From NCBI GenBank assembly GCA_021234155.1, contig JAJEKV010000034.1, forward strand, positions 994,001 through 1,058,000: DNA of 64,000 nucleotides, given 5' to 3'. Positions 56,525 to 64,000 of this stretch are shown here, one piece after another; position 1 is the first letter of the stretch, and every line of letters starts with the position of its first letter. The position numbers and the translations under genes are program-made. The stretch is from Isoetes taiwanensis (lineage: Eukaryota; Streptophyta; Lycopodiopsida; Isoetales; Isoetaceae). The notes under the pieces were generated by a model. That model did no database searches. It worked only from the letters and a program-made list of their open reading frames with translations, and was not told the origin of the DNA.

Positions 56525-58116
56525 TGACATGTTAGAACTCCCCACTATACAGCAACAAAATGATAAGCCGGTTACCCTGATTTTAAGTGCAGTTGAAAGG
56601 TGTTTTGTCAGACTCAAAATCAGAAATACAGTTTCTTTTTTTCAAAATGCATCGTTTGTTGATAAATGCAAAAGTCTCACAATGTAACTTCCACTTATGA
56701 TAGATTCAGGACTTTGTGTCTAGGGCATCAAGGAGTACAAGACTTCTTTGAAGGGGAAGAAAATACGGTACTTGGCACAATGTCAGCACACAATATTCTT
56801 CTTACTTGCTAGAAATTTCAAGGCATTTTGAAGGAAAGTTTTGTTTACGCTGCCAGTTCTGGATGAAATTTATTAGCAACAGAAACTATACCTGACTCAC
56901 CTTTATGATATCCATGGGATTTTAAGTGTCATTCCCATACAAACAAATTCAGTCTCGACTCTAACGACAGAAGATGTGGTCCAAGACTTACAACACCTCA
57001 CTAATGGTAAAGCCAAACACTTGCAGGGGTGCATGCATAACTGTTGAATGAAGGATTTGAGATCATTAACTACTCACCAATCATTTAACAGGGCCCTTTG
57101 CAGCCACATTTTGGCAGCATACAAAAGTCATGTACATGACTCATAGCTAACACTTGAGACATTCGTGCATGAGGCAATATACCACAGATCTTGAAGACAT
57201 CTTGCATTGAAGACTTTTAGAAGACATCAAGTATGAAGAATGGTATGAGAACTTTTGATTGAACATCCTTTAGGCATCACAAGAGGAGTTTGGATCAATT
57301 GTGCACTCAAAACACTTGAAGTTGAGGGATATATAAGTTGAGGGATCTTCCTTATATATCCAGAAAGAATTTTTCATTTTGGGCCTTTGGGATATATTTC
57401 CGAACTGCTAAGAACCCTAAAACAGAGCTACGTCAAGATCCAACTTATTTTTCAGATCTGGCAAGCTAATCATAGCCCTAAGGTCCCAAGACAACTTTGG
57501 CACATTAAAAAACCTAAAACTTAGCTAAAAGAGAGAGTATGATCATGGAAGATTGAGCCAGAAACAGAGGATATTGAATAGGGAGAAATTTGTATCGGAG
57601 TTTTTCGAAGGCTTTAACGCAAGGGTCATCTTGCATACCTTTGGTACTAGTCGGAAAGATCATTATTTGCTGTGAATGACTTTCCTTGCTTCAAGAAACT
57701 CTAAAATCTTGATGCAAAACTTGCGACAATCATTGCTATGTGTTATTTATCCTGTGCTCAAGACTTGTGAGCTTGGGTTTGACTGCAAAAGCTCATGTAT
57801 GATGTTCACAATAAAGAAAATCCGAATTTGGTGAGATCAATCTGATACATTAGCATTCATAGAGTGGCGAATTAAGGTAAATCTTGAACTTCAGTGACTG
57901 TATTACCAAAGCAAAGCATATAGACTAAAGTTTTTGTCTATGCCAATCTATAGAGTTCCCTACCATATCAAAAAGCGAAAAAATTACAAGGATTAGCATT
58001 TAAAGAACTTTGGTTGCCATGCTACAAGTTTAGGATTTTCATTGCTGACTGTACCTTAGCTCTTGTTCATTGTATAGCCTACCATCTTACAAACAAAAAG
58101 CATTAAAAAACCAGCT
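56525..58116. other. non-coding
   Basis: No gene. GAACTCCCCACTATAC at 56535-56550 recurs at 59951-59966. The region is otherwise unique AT-rich sequence. Confidence 0.55.
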
Positions 58117-59078
58117 TCAATATGTAGCAAAATAACAGGGGGTTCCAGGGGGATTTGATATAGATATAATTCTTGAAACCATAGACCATATCCTTAAAAC
58201 AATTCAATGGGTTATCATAAAAAAAAACAGAGATTTAAGATAAAAAATAATCACATTAGCTGACTGGTTAGATTGGTTAAAGTAGTCTTATGGTGTCCAG
58301 AGGCTCCAACATACAGTCTGGGCCGTAGGATTGACAGATCCGACGACTGTGGTAGTCCAGGGTGCACCTCGTTTAGAATATGTAGCAAAATAACAGGGGG
58401 TTCCAGGGGGATTTGATATAGATATAATTCTTGAAACCATAGACCATATCCTTAAAACAATTCAATGGGTTATCATAAAAAAAAACAGAGATTTAAGATA
58501 AAAAATAATCACATTAGCTGACTGGTTAGATTGGTTAAAGTAGTCTTATGGTGTCCAGAGGCTCCAACATACATGATGCAAATGAGGGATTGATGAGATC
58601 GACGACCGTGGTAGTCCAGGGGTGCACCTCGTTTAGAATATGTAGCAAAATAACGAATTCCAGGGGATTTGATATAGATATAATTCTTGAAACCATAGAC
58701 CATATCCTTAAAACAATTCAATGGGTTATCATAAAAAAAAACAGAGATTTAAGATAAAAAATAATCACATTAGCTGACTGGTTAGATTGGTTAAAGTAGT
58801 CTTATTAGGATATTGAGTTATTTTGGTAAAGGTTCGAATCCTCGTATTTCATATTCTAAAAGCTTAAGCGAAAACGTATAGAGGCTCGATATACCATCAA
58901 AACCTTAGGCAAACTCGTATTCGACATCTTAAAATCATAGGCGTCCCCAATCATAATTGAGCATAATCGAAACGAGAGGTGTCCAGAGGCTCCAACATAC
59001 AGTCTGGGCCGTAGGATTGACAGATCCGACGACTGTGGTAGTCCAGGGTGCACCTCGTTTAGAATATGTAGCAAAAAG
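58117..59078. repeat. 258-bp tandem repeat, about 3.4 copies
   Basis: Units start with TATGTAGCAAAATAACAG at 58121, 58379 and 58639 (periods 258 and 260). Each contains a conserved poly-A stretch, TAGCTGACTGGTTAGATTGG and GTGTCCAGAGGCTCCAACAT. The third unit is interrupted at 58806-58976 by unrelated sequence, after which GTGTCCAGAGG... resumes to 59078. Copies 1 and 2 are almost identical. Confidence 0.93.
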
Positions 59079-59567
59079 TATCAAAGTCCTTAAATTTCTA
59101 ATTTGCATAAGTTTTGTAGCTATTTTTTTTTTTGTCAAAAACCGTTCTCCACAGTGAGTAAATTAGCATCATCTCTATTGTAAAAACCTGATGCACATCA
59201 TTTCCAGATACATCAGAGATTGTACAAACTTTCAAATTCCAAAAACGTTATAGCTTGTGACACCTGTAAAATGTTACTTGTTGTTTTCTTGAGTATAACA
59301 GTCTGTCAGATCCTAAATCGATCTTTTAAAGCTTGACTGCATGATTTTGGTGAAAATAACCTGATGCACCTAGTCTCTTTGGATTCATTAGAGCCAGTGA
59401 CAGGTATCAAAATTGAAAAAAGATTCCTATATCTCCATTTGCAAAAATTTGCTTGCTGCCAGGGTTATTGACCAATTTTTGACTTGGTTAGGATTACAAA
59501 TTTGTGGATGATCTGCATATTTTTTTGCACTTTTTCACATAGATTCCTTACATATTAGAGCATCTTT
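59079..59567. other. non-coding
   Basis: Phrases such as CCTGATGCAC and GACTTGG recur loosely (59189, 59360). No gene seen. Confidence 0.5.
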
Positions 59568-59931
59568 TTGAATTTGAATTGCATCAAATTCGAGTTTGAG
59601 AGCAAATGGCATACGTTTTGCCAAGGTCACCTTTTTTTCTTGTTTTGGGAAAGCATTTCTAACTCAGAATTTGAGCTTTTTCTCTGCAATCTTTTTGCTC
59701 AAAATGGTTGCCTAAAGCAACTTATGGGTATTCAACCATTGAGGTTGAAGTTTTTCCAGCAATATTTTGGAGGTCCTACCAAGATCCTACCTGGATCTTG
59801 GGAACTCATGGCTCCTAGGAGAAATGATAAAAGTGTTGAGCATGTAGAGACACAAGAAAACCTTGAAACACCTATTGCACCACAAGAAATGACTGTTGAA
59901 GGTAATGCAGGTATGCCTTGTCACAAGGAAT
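59568..59931 (+). pseudogene. unidentified coding-like region
   Basis: A 121-codon frame. From about residue 45 it reads like protein: LKFFQQYFGGPTKILPGSWELMAPRR and an acidic tail VETQENLETPIAPQEM. It may be the start of the same decayed unit as 60030-60495. No domain recognised. Confidence 0.3.
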
Positions 59932-60029
59932 GACTATATTTGGCTAATATATTGGAACTCCCCACTATACGGTGGAAATAAATAAAGAAACGTTCGTGAA
60001 GGGGGGTCATCTATCTACCAGTCACTTGC

Positions 60030-60495
60030 ATGAGGCTGCCCCCTAAAAATGAAGCTAGTGAGAGGCTACTTCAGGTTCGGAAGATCTATGCAGACCACTT
60101 ACGGAACTCGAAGGACAAAATAAGGAGCAATCCCAATGCTCCTGTGGCCCCAATAGTTATCCTTGTTGACAAGGATCAGTGCACAGACCCCGGGACTACG
60201 ATAGAGAAAATGCAGATACTTACACACATTTTGTCCTAGGAGGTAACCACAGCTTCAAGGCAAGGAGATACTTTACAAAGAGAAAAAGAACCTGAGGTAT
60301 CTTTCTATCCTCTGTGCTATATATTGTGGTCTTACTGACGAAGAAGCTAAAATCATTGCTAATACTCACAATGCTGACAACGCATATAAATTGAAAATGT
60401 AGGGCTTTGTAAGAAAATTGCTAGAAAGGTCGCTCCAGAAGGTTGTTGATAAGGAATTTACTTTAGAAGAAATGTCCAAGGAATTGCACAAGTAA
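60030..60495 (+). pseudogene. unidentified protein relic with GLTDEEAKIIANTHNADNA motif
   Basis: The first part, to 60239, includes LLQVRKIYADHLRNSKDK and VAPIVILVDKDQ. After a frame change the sequence continues YLSILCAIYCGLTDEEAKIIANTHN and FVRKLLERSLQKVVDKEFTLEEM, with one stop. The (G)LTDEEA...A..HN arrangement is one I associate with uncharacterised, possibly transposon-encoded proteins of other eukaryotes, but I cannot name the family. Confidence 0.4.
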
Positions 60496-60539
60496 GTTTG
60501 CATTTAACATAAATGATTAGACAACCCTAGTTTTTTAAA

Positions 60540-60700
60540 AACACCAGTGTATTCTGGAATACACTTTCGCCTTCTCGAGGACACAAATGTGTATTCCGAA
60601 GTACACATTGTTTAACTAGTATTTCATAATTGTATTCCAGAACATACTCCCACTCCCACGGGAAAACAAAATTGTATTCCAGAATACACTCTTGCTTTCT
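60540..60700. repeat. repeated palindrome GTGTATTCTGGAATACAC
   Basis: GTGTATTCTGGAATACAC (60546-60563), TGTGTATTCCGAAGTACACA (60589-60608), TTGTATTCCAGAACATAC (60632) and TTGTATTCCAGAATACAC (60673) recur at intervals of about 40 bases, each self-complementary or nearly so. Confidence 0.8.
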
Positions 60701-61049
60701 CAGAATAGAATAGAATAGAATAGAATATGATTTTATCGTCCACGGAGACCAACTGGCCTATGGGACCCAAGTACAAAGAGAGAGCAGCAGGCGCATTACT
60801 ACCAGGATTAAAAAACCCCCGCCCCAAAGGGTTTTCGGGGGAAAAACCTTAGTAGCAATAAGGATGCTGACATACTGCACAGTTATATACATAATCACAA
60901 GTACAGCTGAGGTTAATGTCGGACAGGGGGGCATAACTGAGTCCGCGTATCCATTACCTCCCGGAGGTACGATCCCAACAAGCCTACAGAGGCCGTGCTC
61001 AGTAGCTCATGCAAGGCCTGATGGGGCACAACTAACCGAGCATACCGAG

Positions 61050-62800
61050 CCCGGATATGCTCGTACGCCGGACAGGCCTGGAGGGTATGACTTTCATCCT
61101 CAATGGCTCGCTGACAAACAGATCCACAGACTCGCCCTCACGCAGCCCCGAATCCATCTCCCCGCCTCAATGCGGAGGTGGTGTGCACCTGTCTTGAATG
61201 GAAGCAATCACCCCGCTTTTCGGTGGGTAGATGGGTGCGCAGGTAGTGGTGTGGGCCCCTCGTGAGCATGGGATTAACCTGTTGTCGATAATTTGCCACC
61301 TTGACATGTGACAGGGCCTCTGCATCCCAAAGCTTGGCCATGAAGCAAGCATCCAAGTACTGCTTCAAGGCAGCGCGTTCCTTCGGTGTATGCACTGGTC
61401 CACATCTGTGTGCCTGCACATTCCATAGCGAGAACCACTGGGCTTGCTTGTCTTTCCAAAGAAGCTTTTGAGTCGCCAAGGGCCCATCGCCACTGCCAAA
61501 GCAAGGTTGGGCAGCCGGGCTTCATCCATAGCCACCACCTTCTGGAAGTAAATAATGTGACGTTCCAGTAGCACCCTCAGAATGGAAGGAAGCCTGTCTC
61601 CTGGAGCAAGATCTGATATGGGACCGTGGACTTCACTCCCAGTGCCCGGGCCAAGAAGGCCTTCTGTACCTGCTCTAGATCGTTCCAAGTGGTGAGGGAT
61701 ATCACTGGCCCCCACACTTCTGCCCCATAGAGGAGGACCGGTTCAACCAAGGCCCTGAACAAGTGTGCCTGGTGACCCCATGCATACAGCTCTGCCTTGT
61801 GACTGTTGTTTTGCATTGCATACAGGGCTTTCCAGCCTGCAGTGACCCGTAACCTGATGGATGCATCCCAGTGTGTGGTAGTAGAAAACTCAATGCCCAA
61901 ATACTTATAAGACTGAGCCACCTCCACTACCTGTCCCTGGTAAGTGAATGAGGGAAGGCGTGGGTGCCGGGATGATGGGACCAGCAGCACCCTTGTCTTG
62001 GCCAAGTTAACTCTCATGTCAGTGAATTGGCAGAAAGTGTCCAAAGCATCCAGGTGGCGTTGCATGTCCTCTGGGGTATATGCGAGCAGGTCAACATCAT
62101 CAGCATATATGAGTTGCCGGATTATGTGGTGCATCAACCGGCCTCCTCCCGTGCTTTCGGCTAGCCATTCTTCTAGCTGGTCAATGTACAAGCCAAGAGC
62201 CGCCGGGATAGAGGGCAGCCCCCGCACCCCAATGCTACTAACAACGGGCTCCCCGACGGTTATTGAGCGACCGGAGCAAGCCTCAGATAGTCTCAGATAT
62301 AGCATTTTGCAAGTCGACGGGGTCCCTAGTCGTCTCAATCGTCCCACAACTTATCCCGAGGCACCGTGGTCAAAAAGCCTTTGCGAAATCCACAAAGCAA
62401 CAAGATGCATTCTCAAGGCCGATTCCGGCTATCCTCTATGAGTGTTCGCAGAGTGAAGATATGGTCAATAGTAGAATGCCGGGCGGAAGCCCCGCTGCGT
62501 GAGAGCCCTCACTTCTCCATCCTCTCACCAAAGTGTCAATCGCGCTCAAGAATCCCGCAAGCAACTTGGCAAAGACAGAACTCCACCATAATGGTACGAT
62601 AGTTGGCTGGGCCGTGGGGGTCCCCTTTTGTATATGGGCACAACTCTACTAGTAGTCCAAGTCGGGGGAAGTCTTCTTGCAATGCCCCGTTGAAGGGTGC
62701 CGTGGAGAACCGGCACCATTGGGGCCCGCCCACTTGAGAAGCTCACACGCATACCATCCAAATCTGGCCGCCTTCCCGTTAGCGGGCGTTGCAGGCCCAT
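61050..62800 (-). pseudogene. LINE A copy 3 ORF2: RT and C-terminal region
   Basis: The largest frame (61577-62347) carries VVSSIGVRGLPSIPAALGLYIDQLEEW, IIRQLIYADDVDLLAYTPEDM, LDALDTFCQFTDMRVNLAKT, YKYLGIEFSTTTHWD, LYGAEVWGP and VQKAFLARALGVK. Upstream pieces near 62.6-62.8 kb give PPTWTTSRVVPIYK. Downstream, FQKVVAMDEARLPNLALAV lies at about 61540 and the Cys/His element IEDESHTLQACPAYE near 61080-61110. It has several frameshifts. The polymerase motif GVRRACPL seen in copy 2 is damaged here. Confidence 0.88.
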
Positions 62801-63544
62801 TATGACATCCCCTTCAGTAATGACCGAGTGCTAGGCCTGTCTCATGGAGGGGTATACCGGTGCCCGGGCTCCCATTGGGTCATACTGATTCTTGCTGCAA
62901 GTATCTCACCCATTGTTCCGGGGTAATATTTCCCTGTGGGCTGTGGCAGCTTACTCAAGACCTTTCTCCGTAAGGCCCTAGGGTGGCGGCCTAGAAGACC
63001 AAACATGTTCTTTGGTGCTCAAGGTACCGGGCTTTCTTGGTCTTGAGGAAGGAGCGGTATTGACGGGACGGCCTCATGGGCGAATGGTGGGTCCAAAGCA
63101 CTTGGCGAGCCATCGTTTCAACTCCCCGCATTCGCCATCGAACCGGTGATTAAGGGGGAAGGTGGTTGCAGCCCCCGTGGATCGCCGAGAGCGGCCTCTC
63201 CCAAAGCATCTGGCCCCTACCCTCGAAGGAGCCGGGTTCAGCCGGGGGTCTGGCTGTTGAAGTGTGGGGAGTTGCAGCACTCCCGCAGCTCATGCTCAAG
63301 CATCCTCGCATAGACCGCCGCATGATCATAGTCCGGGCAACCGCGGGTACATGGGGTGTTGGGGCAATGGGTGCTCGGGTTGGCCTGCCAATCTATTCTG
63401 AAACGAGGCTGATGGTCGAATTCTAGTTCCTCGCCCCGACCACCGTCCCCTCACTGAACACCGGGCGAGTGATCAAGTGTAGGCATTGCTCGCTGCTTTA
63501 GCACGTAATCCACCACACGGGGTGCCGCCCCACGTTCTCCCCGT

Positions 63545-63952
63545 CTACAAGTGAAGCGGCCGAGGGGCGGCCACCGTGCCCGACCCATTGCAAATGACCA
63601 GGTCAAAGATACTGCCCAGCAACATCAGCTGCCGGCCATACCGTGTCACCTGGCTGTCATCTGACGCCCTTGGCCAAACCATCTCTGCGGGGTCCATTTG
63701 CAACACATCCTCAGCTAGAGGTGCGAATTTTGGGATCTGCTCTGCCCCTGTGCGCGCATTGAAATCTCCAAGCAACATGACCTTGCCCATAGGAGGACAA
63801 TAAGAGTTCCAGATGTTATTAAATAAACTATGGCATTCATCTTCTGTTAAAGACCACTTTGTTTTGGCTTTCACTTGAGTTATCTTGTGATTCAGACGAG
63901 CATATATTTTGCTAACTTTATACTTGTTGATACCATTTATTTTCCACAACAT
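63545..63952 (-). pseudogene. LINE A copy 3 ORF2: endonuclease domain
   Basis: VMLLGDFNARTGAEQ (near 63770) is the GDFN catalytic motif of APE-type endonucleases. YGRQLMLLGSIFDLVICNG follows, as in KLLLDMCSGLELRIFNG of LINE B. Downstream, VVDYVLKQRAM appears in a shifted frame. The domain start lies close to or beyond 64000. Confidence 0.85.
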
Positions 63953-64000
63953 ACCAGTGCAACTTTCAGCTAAATTAAGATTATTGCTGAGAATATTCCT

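Larger units (their letters stand above)
60702..64000 (-). mobile_element. LINE A copy 3, runs past the window end
   Basis: Minus-strand copy with (GAATA)n at 60703-60727 as 3' tail. The 3' UTR has a CCCC...GGGG hairpin at 60822-60840, ORF2 C-terminus and RT at 61.05-62.8 kb, and endonuclease at 63.5-63.95 kb. It is the longest family A copy and reaches the 5' part of ORF2 at the window edge. Confidence 0.9.

Noticed and set aside
58780-58860. tRNA gene suggested by GGTTCGAATCC and a GCTGACTGGTTAGATTGG stretch
   Set aside because: No acceptor stem pairing or proper anticodon arm could be found; part of the sequence is simply a unit of the 258-bp tandem repeat. A decayed organelle tRNA cannot be excluded.

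Overview
The window looks like nuclear DNA of a vascular land plant, most likely a fern or another seed-free plant. It has a short-intron gibberellin-oxidase gene with plant splice sites, a decayed piece of the plastid gene rpoC1, plant-type L1 LINEs ending in poly(A), and a dense accumulation of old non-LTR retrotransposons and DNA transposons. The species is inferred from overall character, not proven. There are no bacterial genes and no operons. About two thirds of the window is recognisable transposable element, and only one host gene looks complete.

Layout. 1-5.0 kb: a nearly complete LINE (called family B here) between two (TC)n microsatellites. 5.2-7.1 kb: a degenerate tandem repeat, then a 5'-truncated LINE of a second family (A). 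7.2-27.1 kb: an old, decayed locus with a diverged tandem repeat carrying a TGGACCA/TGGTCC palindrome, an FCP1-like phosphatase relic and an unidentified decayed minus-strand coding region. It is split at 8.58 kb by an L1-like LINE (family C). That LINE is split by two tandem Helitron2-like units, the second unit by a 3.68-kb two-gene DNA transposon with 4-bp target duplications, and that transposon by a 322-bp MITE. 27.1-33.4 kb: LINE B fragments, one split by a LINE A copy. 33.4-35.9 kb: non-coding. 35.9-37.1 kb: an intact three-exon gibberellin 3-oxidase-like gene. 37.3-42.0 kb: non-coding, with a SINE-like tail, tandem repeats, a GC palindrome and a small MITE. 42.06-53.49 kb: one full-length L1 (family D, about 5.6 kb without the insert) with a 13-bp target duplication, split at a codon boundary by a 5.84-kb element with terminal inverted repeats and a 3-bp target duplication. 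That insert holds a polypurine tract, a satellite of perfect hairpins and a 485-bp long-armed inverted repeat. 53.5-55 kb: a LINE A 3' stub and a LINE C fragment. 56.2 kb: the rpoC1 relic. 58.1-59.1 kb: a 258-bp tandem repeat. 59.6-60.5 kb: unidentified decayed coding sequence. 60.7-64 kb: a LINE A copy running off the end of the window.

How the parts relate. Four LINE families (A, B, C, D) are each present as a full or partial copy, which allows internal comparison. Families A and B each keep a stem-loop near the 3' end, with paired base changes in some copies, as expected if the reverse transcriptase recognises it. The nesting gives a relative time order of insertions. The only product likely to act for the plant is the 2-oxoglutarate dioxygenase, predicted to activate gibberellins in the cytosol. 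Coordinates of intact ORFs, introns, TIRs and target duplications were read from the bases. No database search was possible, so family names rest on visible motifs.
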